Assembly (NCBI GenBank): GCA_049890195.1
Contig: JBMHBY010000009.1
Location: forward strand, 108,771-172,770
Reading direction: 5' to 3'
From: JAYQKL01 sp049890195
Lineage (GTDB): Bacteria > Pseudomonadota > Alphaproteobacteria > RS24
Length of the DNA: 64,000 nucleotides
Below the pieces are notes generated by a model that worked only from the letters and a program-made list of their open reading frames with translations, did no database searches and was not told the origin of the DNA. Positions 51,920-60,412 of the stretch are shown here, piece by piece; the stretch's first letter is position 1, and every line of letters starts with the position of its first letter. Made by a program: the position numbers and the translations under genes.

Positions 51920-54460
51920 TTAGTCTGGCCACTTTTTCTTGGTGGCACTGCCTGTGTATTTGCAAATGTAACTGACCACGCACCAGCCGGATGTTCCAAC
52001 ACTGTGCGCGGCACAGGTTCCGTTGTCAGGCCCCAAAGAGCGGTTAGATGTTTTGTTCGAGTTTTCATACAGGACACAGGTGTTGGAGCCGCTTTTGCCG
52101 AAGACAAGGGCGCTGTGTGACCAGTTGTTGACCCCAACCGTGTTGCAGGTGGATGGGGAGCCTGAACAATAGTCAAGCGAATGCCCGGAGGGCTTTGACC
52201 AGGTTGACGCCCAGGTGCCACCTTTGGCGTTCATGCCGAGATCTCTGGCCTTGTTTCTTTCACTTGATGAAGTCGCCAAAGAGTAACCACTTGGGCAGGC
52301 ATTTGTTTTACGCAAATTGGCCTGGACCGTCGACGTGGAACTCGAACCGCCGGAATTGACGACCTTCCAGATTGTGCCGGTCTGGTTGACCATGGCGACA
52401 GCCTGGATGGAGACCGTCTTGGTGATGTTGGCATAAGTGATGCCGTTTTTGACCGCTTTGGCGCGGACTGTGAGGTTTTGGGCGGAGGCTACGCTCTGAG
52501 ACGATACGGTGTAGCTCAATTCACCATTGCTGGAGTTGACGCTCAACGTGCTGAAGTCAGATGGAACACTCTCGATGGAATATTCAATGCTCATGCCGGT
52601 GCCGTTGGTTTTTGTCGCACCAACATGGTCCCGCCACCACGAATTGCAGCCTTTAAAGCTGTCATCCTTGCCGGGGCCGTTATTGCTGGCGATGATATAG
52701 CTGGACGGCATGCTTGAGTTCCATGTCAGGGTTACAAGATTGCTGATAATGGAGTTCCACGACGCTTTGGTGATGTCACAATTGTCAGCGGGTGCCGCCG
52801 CACCATCCGTACTGGTCTGGCAACTGGTAAAGGCATCTTCATCAGCTGCCGAATTGGTCCAGTCAGAGCTTGTAACCTGCAAGGCATCGGCGTAATCGTC
52901 AATATCCCAGCCATTTCCGGTGGCTGTGGTTACACCGGATTTGGTGGTGGTGAAAGCAGATTTTGTCATGTCCATGCAGTCTTGGGATGTGTCATCCAGG
53001 TCAATCTGACAGAAAGTCGTGTAGGTAGAGCCAGAGGCGTCATCCCATAGGCTTTTATCGGCTGCGCTGTTGGTATAGCTCTGCCCAACCGCCGTTTGAT
53101 AGTTTGCGGTTGTCCAGCCATTCGTTTTGGCTGTTGAAAGATCAGCATAAGTGACGCTTGCGGGGAAACCGGTTGCATCAGTCAAAAAGTCCTTCATCTG
53201 CGTGTCTGTCGGAGAGGTCGTCCAGCTGACGCTTCTGATATTGCTGGAGATTTCCGAGTCGGTGACGCTCAGATCCGTGATGATGGAACTTGAAACACCT
53301 GCGTTTTGGAACAGGGTTGTTGTCGCATTAGACGTTGCATACGTTCCGGATGTGTCAGAAGAACTGGCAATCTGATACAAATACCACTTGCTAGCGGCAC
53401 TGAGCGAAAAGTTTGTAATGGTGGTCTGCCAGTTTGATTTTGTCACACTGTCCCCGGTTCCAAGAACAGTCTCAAGATAATCGATTTTCCATTGCGGCGG
53501 ATTGGATCCAAGAGCCGTCGTGGTGAGTTCTAACTCCGTCAGGTCGGCCAGAGTCAGCGTGCCGGCCGTCACTTTCGTCTTTTTTGTCGCCAGTAATGCC
53601 GACCCACTCTTGGCGGACTCGAACTGGGTTTTTGTCAAATCTGTACAACTTGCAGACGAGTCGTCAATTTCAGCCTGACAATGTGGTGTATAATCTGAAC
53701 CGCTCGCCTGCCCGAACAAGGTGTTGTCAGCACTGCTGGTTGTGTATCCAAGACTTGAGGCCGTTTTGAAATTGGCTATGGACCAGCCGTTTGTTGTTGC
53801 GGTCTGAACTTGTGTATATGTGGTGCTGGAGGAAAAACCAGCAGCATCAACAATCCAGTTCTCTACATCAGTAGCGGTCAGGGAACTGGTCAGGCCTGAG
53901 CTGGTGATGTTGGATTGCAAATTGGCGATTGTCGTGTCCGTATCAGACAAAATGGTTGTGGACACGCCGGCATTGGACAACAAACTCGTGGTCAAGCCGC
54001 TGGTCGGGTAACCGGAAGCACCGCTGGCTGTTTTGTAAATGGTCCACAAGGCGACATTGGCGGTCGTCGCCGTGTCGATTGTGGATTTCAGGTCAGCCGG
54101 CTTTTTGGAATTGGTCAGATTACCGCTGGTGATGATGGCGTTCACCTTGGCGTTGAGATAGGCGATGGTGTCAGGGTCATCTAGATCAACATCTGAACTT
54201 ATCGTAATCCCCAAAGCTTCAAAGTCTGCCTTGGTCGCGGTGCCGGCAGCAACTTTGGCCTTCAAGTCTGCAACCTGTCCGAAGGCCTCCGAGTCATCTG
54301 TGATCACGCAGGGCTCATTGGTTCCAGGATCACCGATGCAGACGGCGGGCGGCGCAGCTTTGGCGGTGCCTTTCCCCGTTGATGAGGATTTGAAGGCAGC
54401 CTGTGCTGTTGCAACAGTAATAATGGCAACTACAAAAATGAAAACTATCGAATTTTTCAT
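51920..54460 (-). CDS. Large exported repeat protein A with Cys-rich C-terminal head (unknown function)
   Basis: Unrecognised 846-residue product, paralogue of large protein B. Signal peptide to residue 20-21 (ATAQA-AFKSS); CIGDPGTNEPC Cys pair (41, 51); repeat unit 1 (about 66-285, Cys261/Cys272); unit 2 (about 293-508, Cys484/Cys495); a partial unit 3 (about 515-572, Cys547/Cys561). An Ig/cadherin-like domain follows (about 622-690: IESVPSDFSTLSVNSSNGEL) and then a head (about 715-846) with ACPSGYSLAT, WSKPSGHSLDYC, NNWSHSALVFG and GWCVVSYICKY. The head looks faintly like a C-type-lectin fold (Cys-Gly-x-LAT at the start, WCV...ICK at the end). GGAG precedes the ATG by 8 nt. Confidence 0.8.
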   Translation of the reverse strand: MKNSIVFIFVVAIITVATAQAAFKSSSTGKGTAKAAPPAVCIGDPGTNEPCVITDDSEAFGQVADLKAKVAAGTATKADFEALGITISSDVDLDDPDTIAYLNAKVNAIITSGNLTNSKKPADLKSTIDTATTANVALWTIYKTASGASGYPTSGLTTSLLSNAGVSTTILSDTDTTIANLQSNITSSGLTSSLTATDVENWIVDAAGFSSSTTYTQVQTATTNGWSIANFKTASSLGYTTSSADNTLFGQASGSDYTPHCQAEIDDSSASCTDLTKTQFESAKSGSALLATKKTKVTAGTLTLADLTELELTTTALGSNPPQWKIDYLETVLGTGDSVTKSNWQTTITNFSLSAASKWYLYQIASSSDTSGTYATSNATTTLFQNAGVSSSIITDLSVTDSEISSNIRSVSWTTSPTDTQMKDFLTDATGFPASVTYADLSTAKTNGWTTANYQTAVGQSYTNSAADKSLWDDASGSTYTTFCQIDLDDTSQDCMDMTKSAFTTTKSGVTTATGNGWDIDDYADALQVTSSDWTNSAADEDAFTSCQTSTDGAAAPADNCDITKASWNSIISNLVTLTWNSSMPSSYIIASNNGPGKDDSFKGCNSWWRDHVGATKTNGTGMSIEYSIESVPSDFSTLSVNSSNGELSYTVSSQSVASAQNLTVRAKAVKNGITYANITKTVSIQAVAMVNQTGTIWKVVNSGGSSSTSTVQANLRKTNACPSGYSLATSSSERNKARDLGMNAKGGTWASTWSKPSGHSLDYCSGSPSTCNTVGVNNWSHSALVFGKSGSNTCVLYENSNKTSNRSLGPDNGTCAAHSVGTSGWCVVSYICKYTGSATKKKWPD

Positions 54461-54494
54461 AACTTACTCCAAGTCCTAATAAAAACTCATCTAA

Positions 54495-55223
54495 TCAGTT
54501 GAAATAATCCGCCTTCGGGCAGACCCAATCGGGAATATGCGGCCCTAATTTTAGGGACCCTTTAACCGCTAAAGTTGTTCCGGGGATGTTGCCCGTCCCT
54601 GTCCGCCAGCGAAGAGTGTCCGTTGTCACCACAACGGGGTCGGCGTCGTAGTCAGTGGAATCAGAGACCGCGGCCTCGTAATCGCTGGTTTCCTGGGAAC
54701 CGTCATTGTAACGGAATGTGTGCAAAGTGCAGTCCTCTGATCCTGTGCAAACACATCTGTGGATATAAAAGTCAGTATCTCCGATGGTGGCATCCGGATT
54801 GGCACACTGCATACCGAGTTGCCCCGGTTTGATGCTGTCAAAAGAACTTAACGTCTGGGTTGGGTCATTGTGAAGATTGACCGCAAAATTCACATTGTTG
54901 TCATAAGGGTTCTTCAGGCTGTTCAGTTCATTGATATTGTCAACGGCTTTTTTAATGTATTCAATGCACTGGTCTGTTTTTACGACAACATTTGAACCAT
55001 TATTTGCGATTTGTGATGGACCACCAAGATCATTGGCGATAGCGATATAATCCTGTTCAAATGATCTCGAGACGGTATTTGCATTGCTGATGGCGGACTC
55101 GGTTTTGGTCCGGTCAATATAGTTGTTATAGCCGACGACCCCAACAGAGGCGAGAATGCCAAGAATGGCAACAACAACCAGCAATTCAATTAATGAAAAC
55201 CCGTTACGCAAACCTGCCCCCAC
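54495..55223 (-). CDS. Type IV prepilin-like protein
   Basis: The 242-residue product has a class III (type IVa) prepilin leader: ...RNG-FSLIELLVVVAILGILA, with cleavage expected between Gly8 and Phe9 and Glu at mature position 5. The globular part is large for a major pilin and has six Cys residues (DQC, MQC, HRCVC, EDC, WVC), more like a minor pilin or pseudopilin. The start is GTG 55223 or TTG 55211 (leader MRNG); the second has GGGGGCAGG just upstream. It is the first gene of the exported-protein locus, 34 nt before large protein A. No pilus assembly genes (pilBCDMNOPQ) are in the window, so the machinery must be elsewhere. Confidence 0.85.
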   Translation of the reverse strand: MGAGLRNGFSLIELLVVVAILGILASVGVVGYNNYIDRTKTESAISNANTVSRSFEQDYIAIANDLGGPSQIANNGSNVVVKTDQCIEYIKKAVDNINELNSLKNPYDNNVNFAVNLHNDPTQTLSSFDSIKPGQLGMQCANPDATIGDTDFYIHRCVCTGSEDCTLHTFRYNDGSQETSDYEAAVSDSTDYDADPVVVTTDTLRWRTGTGNIPGTTLAVKGSLKLGPHIPDWVCPKADYFN

Positions 55224-55237
55224 TTTAAAAACACCAG

Positions 55238-55243
55238 ATTATA
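55238..55243 (-). promoter_or_regulatory. Candidate -10 box for the pilin locus
   Basis: The minus strand reads TATAAT within GGTTATTATAATCTGG, 15 nt before the GTG start of the prepilin gene and inside the 53-nt gap to the MBL-fold gene. No good -35 is seen at 16-18 nt, so the call is weak. Confidence 0.35.
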
Positions 55244-55276
55244 ATAACCAAGTTTCTTTTTTTGCCTATTAAAATA

Positions 55277-56071
55277 TCAGGAAAAAACAAGTCCATCATA
55301 AGAAGGTTGGACATGTTGTGGTAACGCATCACACAGGGTTTTGTAGTCCATGTCGATATGCAGATTGGTTAAAAAGGCCTGTTTGACCTTGAATTTCTCA
55401 ATATATGCCAATGTCTTTTCAAGATGAAAATGGGTTGGGTGCGGGGTCGGCCGCAAAGCATCAACCACCCAGGTGTCAACATCCTCAATATAACCGACAC
55501 TTTCATCCGGTATTTCGCTGACATCAGGTGTATAGACAACATTTCCGAACCTGTACCCAAGTGCCGTAATGCGGCCGTGTTCAACGGGGAATGGTTTGGC
55601 GCTGATCAATCCCCCTGCCCCAGAGACTTCAATTGGGGCATGGGTGTCATCTATGCGTTTTTCCTCCAGAATGGACGGGTAGCCGCTGTTGTTGAGTTCA
55701 CGGAAACAATAGGCAAAACGATCGGTGATGGTCCGGGATGTGCGTTCGTCCATCCAGACCGGGATGCGTTGTCTGAACTTATATGCCAGCGCCCGCAGGT
55801 CATCAATGCCATGTGATTGATCAGCATGGTCATGGGTGAAGGCGACGGCGTCAATGTGGCCGGCTTGTGCGGCGATCAATTGTTCGCGCATGTCCGGGGA
55901 TGTATCAATCAGCAGGTTTGTCGTGCCCTCCCCTGATGAGGAGGAAACCAGAAGAGAACACCGACTGCGCTTGTTTTTTGGCTCAGTTGGGTCACATTCA
56001 CCCCAATCGCCGTCAATACGCGGCACGCCACCGGATGATCCACACCCCAAAATACGATATTGAAGACTCAT
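55277..56071 (-). CDS. MBL-fold metallo-hydrolase (PhnP/RNase Z-like)
   Basis: The 264-residue product begins with LGCGSSGGVPRIDGDWGECDP, which with the Cys residues and the AFTHDHADQSHGIDDLRA metal motif (HxHxD type) fits the PhnP-like branch of the metallo-beta-lactamase superfamily. Those enzymes hydrolyse cyclic phosphodiesters; the exact substrate here is unknown. It overlaps tatD by 4 nt, the usual pair in this class. In many alphaproteobacteria the pair follows metG; here it follows mfd. Confidence 0.9.
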   Translation of the reverse strand: MSLQYRILGCGSSGGVPRIDGDWGECDPTEPKNKRSRCSLLVSSSSGEGTTNLLIDTSPDMREQLIAAQAGHIDAVAFTHDHADQSHGIDDLRALAYKFRQRIPVWMDERTSRTITDRFAYCFRELNNSGYPSILEEKRIDDTHAPIEVSGAGGLISAKPFPVEHGRITALGYRFGNVVYTPDVSEIPDESVGYIEDVDTWVVDALRPTPHPTHFHLEKTLAYIEKFKVKQAFLTNLHIDMDYKTLCDALPQHVQPSYDGLVFS

Positions 56072-56859
56072 ATGGCCTCACCAAATGATTTGGCCTTGCT
56101 GAACAGCGTGAAGAAATTTTGGGTCGTTTGCCGCTCAATCTCTTCATCGGGCACGCCTTTGACATCGGCCACCAAGGCTGCTGTGTGCTTGACGAAGGAG
56201 GGTTCGTTGCGCTTGCCGCGATGCGGGGTCGGTGCCAGCCAGGGTGCATCGGTTTCCACCAGCAAACGGTTAAGCGGTACGGTTTTGATGACATCCCGCA
56301 AATTCTGTGCTGACTTGAAGGTGGCGATACCAGAAATGGATATGTAAAAGCCGATATCCAAAGCACGCCGGGCCAGTTCAGGGCCTGCGGTGAAACAATG
56401 TATCAAGCCGGGAAACGGCGCCTTGGCAAACTCTGCCTCGAGAATTTCCGCCGTATCCTCGTCCGCATCGCGGGCATGAACTATCAGCGGCAGGCCCGAC
56501 TGACGCGCCGCCTCAATGTGCTGGCGAAAATTACGCTGCTGCTTGTCACGCGGGCTGTGTTCGTAATAATAATCCAGCCCGGTTTCCCCGATGCCGACAA
56601 CTTTTGGATGTCGGGACAAATCAACCAGAGTTTGGGCGTCCGTTTCCGGTTCCGTACCGGCCTCATGCGGATGAATGCCGATTGAACAGACCACATCCTC
56701 ATAAGTTTCGGCCAAGGCTATGATTTTATCCGCTTCGGTCACTTTGCAGGAAATGGTCAGCATCAAACCAACCCCGGCGGCGCGTGCACGTTCAATAACG
56801 GCGTCCCTGTCGTCGGAAAAGTCCGGGTAATCGAGATGGCAATGGCTGTCTATGAGCAT
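56068..56859 (-). CDS. tatD: TatD family metal-dependent DNase
   Basis: TIM-barrel hydrolase with 3'-5' exonuclease activity, implicated in DNA repair and quality control. The product (263 residues) starts MLIDSHCHLDYPDFSDD (HxH metal ligands), with GIGETGLDYYYE (Glu), VHARDADEDT (His), HCFTAGPELARRAL (His) and VETDAPWLAP (Asp). I take the ATG at 56859 because it gives the family N terminus; ATG 56874 would add five residues. Located 49 nt after mfd on the same strand. Confidence 0.94.
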   Translation of the reverse strand: MLIDSHCHLDYPDFSDDRDAVIERARAAGVGLMLTISCKVTEADKIIALAETYEDVVCSIGIHPHEAGTEPETDAQTLVDLSRHPKVVGIGETGLDYYYEHSPRDKQQRNFRQHIEAARQSGLPLIVHARDADEDTAEILEAEFAKAPFPGLIHCFTAGPELARRALDIGFYISISGIATFKSAQNLRDVIKTVPLNRLLVETDAPWLAPTPHRGKRNEPSFVKHTAALVADVKGVPDEEIERQTTQNFFTLFSKAKSFGEAI

Positions 56860-56908
56860 AAGGGTTCGTACCATAAAGTGCGGGAGAAAAACACCCTCAC
56901 CTGCACTT

Positions 56909-59900
56909 TCATCCGGTTGATAATTTTGACAGCTCGGTCACCAATTTTCTCGTCTGCAAAAGTCTGTCCGCATCCGTCTCAAGGTTTGCCTTGTACAGCA
57001 GGGTATGATCCGGGCGGAGTTTTATGGTGTCAGGGTAATCATTGATCAGTCGGATCAACCCTTCTGGATTTGGAAAGACCTTGTTGCGGAAAGACAGCAC
57101 CATACCCTTGGCCCCGACATCAATCTTCTCTATGCCGGCCACTTTGCACATGCCTTTTATGGTCAGGACTTTCATCAGATTTTCGGCATCCGCCGGCAGC
57201 GAACCAAAGCGGTCAATCAGTTCAGCGGCAAAAGACTCAATCTCTTCACTTGTCTCCAATGTTGCCAGGCGCCGATACAACCCCATGCGGACCTCAAAGT
57301 CTGTAATGTAGCTCTCCGGCAACAAGACAGGCGTCCCGATGTTGATTTGAGGCGACCATGTTTCATCCTTTGTCTGCCCTTGCTGGTTTGCGACCGCCTC
57401 CTCAAGCATGGATTGGTAAAGCTCAAACCCGACCTCCTTGACATGACCCGACTGCTCTTCGCCAAGCAGATTGCCGGCACCGCGCAAATCCAGATCATGC
57501 GACGCAAGGGTGAAGCCGGCGCCCAGACTGTCAAGCGACTGCAGGACTTTAAGCCTTTTTTCGGCAGGCCCGGTCAGGGGTTTGCCGTCATCATAGGTGA
57601 TATAGGCATAGGCCCGTGTTTTGGAACGCCCGACCCGCCCGCGCATTTGATAAAGCTGGGCCAGCCCAAACATGTCGGCACGATGTATCACCATGGTGTT
57701 GGCGGTTGGAATATCAATGCCACTTTCGATGATGCTCGTGGACAGCAAAACGTCATACGCCCCTTCATAAAAGGCCGACATACGCTCCTCAAGCTCTTGT
57801 CCGCTGAGTTGACCATGCGTGATGATGAATTTGACCTCCGGGACATGTTCGCTGAGGAACTCCGCCGCGCTGTCTAGGTCGGCAATGCGCGGGCAAATAT
57901 AGAAACTCTGACCGGCACGGTATTTTTCACGCAGCAATGCCTCACGGATGACCACCTGGTCAAAGGGTGTGACGAACGTGCGGATGGACAGCCGGTCAAC
58001 CGGTGGTGTGGAGATCAGCGAAAGGTCGCGCACGCCGGTCAGCGCAAGTTGCATTGTTCGCGGGATGGGGGTCGCTGTCAGGGTCAGCAGATGAACCTCA
58101 TTGCGGAGCTTTTTCAAACGCTCCTTGTGGGTCACGCCGAAACGTTGCTCTTCATCGACAATCACCAGACCGAGATTTTTGAAGGAAATGGTGGTGTTCA
58201 ACAAGGCGTGCGTACCAATAACAATGTCAACCTCACCGCTTTGCAAACCCAGTTTAGTCTCGGCGGCATCCGTGGTTTTGACCAGCCTTGACAATTCCCG
58301 GACCGTGACCGGCAAGCCCTTGAAGCGTTCAGTGAAGGTTTTGTAGTGCTGGCGCGCAAGAAGGGTTGTCGGTGCTATGACGGCAACCTGGGTAGAGGCA
58401 AAGGCCGCGACGAAGGCAGCGCGCAAGGCAATTTCGGTTTTGCCGAATCCGACATCGCCGCACACCAGCCTGTCCATTGGCAAACCGGAGGCAAAATCAT
58501 CCAAGACCGCTTCAATGCTGTCCAACTGGTCATCAGTCTCCTCAAAGGCGAAACGGGTGCAGAATTCATCATAAAGGCCGTCCGGCGCCGTCATCACCTT
58601 GCCGTCCCGCAGTTTCCTGGCAGCGGCGATTTTGATCAGTTCATCGGCAATATCCTTGAGCTTGTTCCTTAACCGCGCCTTGCGGCCCTGCCATCCGGCG
58701 CCCCCCAGCTTGTCGAGCTGGGCGCCAATGTCATCCGGCCCGTATCGGCTCAGCAATTCAATATTCTCCACAGGCAAAAACAGCTTGTCATCATGCCGAT
58801 AAATCAGCTTCAGGCAGTCATGCGGCGCGCCTGTAACGGTCACCGTCTCCAGCCCCTCAAACCGCGCCACGCCATGATCAACATGAACCACCAAATCCCC
58901 CGGTGAAAGGCTTGCAGCCTCAGTCAGGAAATTAGCCGCCTTTTTGGACTTCTTGCGCTGCACAAGCCGGTCACCAAGGATGTCCTGTTCAGCTATGAAG
59001 CAATAATCCTGCGTTTCGAAGCCGGCCTCCAATTCCAACACAACAAGATGTATGCTGTTGCCTGCCGCCTCAACATCTGCCCAACTGTTGCATTGGATCG
59101 GTTCATCAGCCCCGTGCTCGCGCATGAGCCCCTCCAGACGGCTGCGTGCTCCGTCACTCCAGCTGGTCAAAATGATTTTTTTGCCGGCCTTGGAGCGTTC
59201 CTCAATATGCGCAATCAGGGCATCAAACACATTGACGCCCTCCTGTGCCCGTTCGGGTGCAAAATTACGCCCTTGCCGCACGGCAAAGTCATAAACGCCG
59301 GTTTGTTTACCTTCGGAAAACGGGGTCAGCATCAGACTGTTGCGCCCCTTTGTGCTGTTCTCCCAGATATCTTGAGTTAAATACAGATGTTCCGGCTGCA
59401 AATAATGGATGCGGGATTGATCGTTTTTTTCCGCCAAGGCAAAGGCGCTTGTACGGGCCTCAAAGTAATCAGAAATCTGGCTCATGCGCTCTGCATAGGC
59501 ATTGTTGGCAAGGTGATCGCACGTCACCAAAGGGGTGTTCACAAAATCGAATATTGTTTCCAGTTCCTCATGGAATAAGGGCAGCCATTGTTCCATGCCC
59601 TGATAGCGGCTGCCTGCTTTTATGCTTTCATAAAGCGGGTCATCATGGGCAATGGCCCCGAAGGCGGTGATATATTGGTGCCTGAACCGGGCGATCGATT
59701 TGTCATCCAACTGAACCTCGCTGGCACCGACAAGCTCCAGAACATTGATTTGTCCGATGCTGCGTTGGGTTTCGGGTTCAAAATGACGGATGGTTTCCAA
59801 TGAGTCCCCGAAAAAATCCAGCCTGACCGGATACGCCTGACCGGGTGGGAAAAGATCAATGATGCCCCCACGCACAGCAAAATCACCCGGTTCCATAACC

Positions 59901-60385
59901 AGTGAGCAGCGGTTGTAGCCATTGGTTGACAAAAACACCATCAGCCGGTCCGTATCAATAATTTCTCCTGGTCGGGCGATAAAAGACATGCTGGCAACTG
60001 TAGCGCGACTGGGTATGCGTTGAAGGGCTGCGTTGACGGTGGTGATGACCATTCTCGGGCCGGCAGCTGGTTGGCAAAGGCGCGCCATCGCAACCATTCG
60101 CCGGGCGACCAGACTGGCATTTGGGCTGATGCGGTCGTAAGGCAGACAGTCCCATGCGGGAAATTCTATAATTTCAATATCCGGCGCAAAAAACCCGACA
60201 GCCTTGGACAAAACATCCATGGATTTTGCGTCATGAGCAATGTGCAGAACCGCTGCATTGGTTTCGGCATGACTGGTTTTGCACAGGTCGGCCAGAACCA
60301 TTGCATCAAAACCCGTCGGAACGCCTGACAAGACGGAGATGCCGTCATCCATGATGCGGGCGGGTAATGGTGGTGGAGTGGTCAT
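56909..60385 (-). CDS. mfd: Transcription-repair coupling factor Mfd
   Basis: DNA translocase that removes stalled RNA polymerase at lesions and recruits UvrA. The 1158-residue product has the UvrB-homology module (about 1-340), RNA polymerase interaction domain with DLVVHVDHGVARFEGL (about 500), the helicase core (Walker A GDVGFGKTEIALRAAF, Walker B IVDEEQRFGVTHKE, motif III TATPIPRTMQLAL, motif VI QMRGRVGRSKTRAYAY) and the C-terminal TRCF domain. Full length. It is 27 nt after sdhE and upstream of tatD, so the four minus-strand genes sdhE-mfd-tatD-MBL are probably one operon. Confidence 0.97.
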   Translation of the reverse strand: MTTPPPLPARIMDDGISVLSGVPTGFDAMVLADLCKTSHAETNAAVLHIAHDAKSMDVLSKAVGFFAPDIEIIEFPAWDCLPYDRISPNASLVARRMVAMARLCQPAAGPRMVITTVNAALQRIPSRATVASMSFIARPGEIIDTDRLMVFLSTNGYNRCSLVMEPGDFAVRGGIIDLFPPGQAYPVRLDFFGDSLETIRHFEPETQRSIGQINVLELVGASEVQLDDKSIARFRHQYITAFGAIAHDDPLYESIKAGSRYQGMEQWLPLFHEELETIFDFVNTPLVTCDHLANNAYAERMSQISDYFEARTSAFALAEKNDQSRIHYLQPEHLYLTQDIWENSTKGRNSLMLTPFSEGKQTGVYDFAVRQGRNFAPERAQEGVNVFDALIAHIEERSKAGKKIILTSWSDGARSRLEGLMREHGADEPIQCNSWADVEAAGNSIHLVVLELEAGFETQDYCFIAEQDILGDRLVQRKKSKKAANFLTEAASLSPGDLVVHVDHGVARFEGLETVTVTGAPHDCLKLIYRHDDKLFLPVENIELLSRYGPDDIGAQLDKLGGAGWQGRKARLRNKLKDIADELIKIAAARKLRDGKVMTAPDGLYDEFCTRFAFEETDDQLDSIEAVLDDFASGLPMDRLVCGDVGFGKTEIALRAAFVAAFASTQVAVIAPTTLLARQHYKTFTERFKGLPVTVRELSRLVKTTDAAETKLGLQSGEVDIVIGTHALLNTTISFKNLGLVIVDEEQRFGVTHKERLKKLRNEVHLLTLTATPIPRTMQLALTGVRDLSLISTPPVDRLSIRTFVTPFDQVVIREALLREKYRAGQSFYICPRIADLDSAAEFLSEHVPEVKFIITHGQLSGQELEERMSAFYEGAYDVLLSTSIIESGIDIPTANTMVIHRADMFGLAQLYQMRGRVGRSKTRAYAYITYDDGKPLTGPAEKRLKVLQSLDSLGAGFTLASHDLDLRGAGNLLGEEQSGHVKEVGFELYQSMLEEAVANQQGQTKDETWSPQINIGTPVLLPESYITDFEVRMGLYRRLATLETSEEIESFAAELIDRFGSLPADAENLMKVLTIKGMCKVAGIEKIDVGAKGMVLSFRNKVFPNPEGLIRLINDYPDTIKLRPDHTLLYKANLETDADRLLQTRKLVTELSKLSTG

Positions 60386-60412
60386 GAGGCCGGGGTTGTG
60401 ACAGACGGTTAT

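Noticed and set aside
48799..54460. A diversity-generating retroelement acting on the large-protein heads
   Set aside because: No reverse transcriptase gene and no template repeat matching the head regions in the window; two heads differ throughout instead of at adenine-linked sites.
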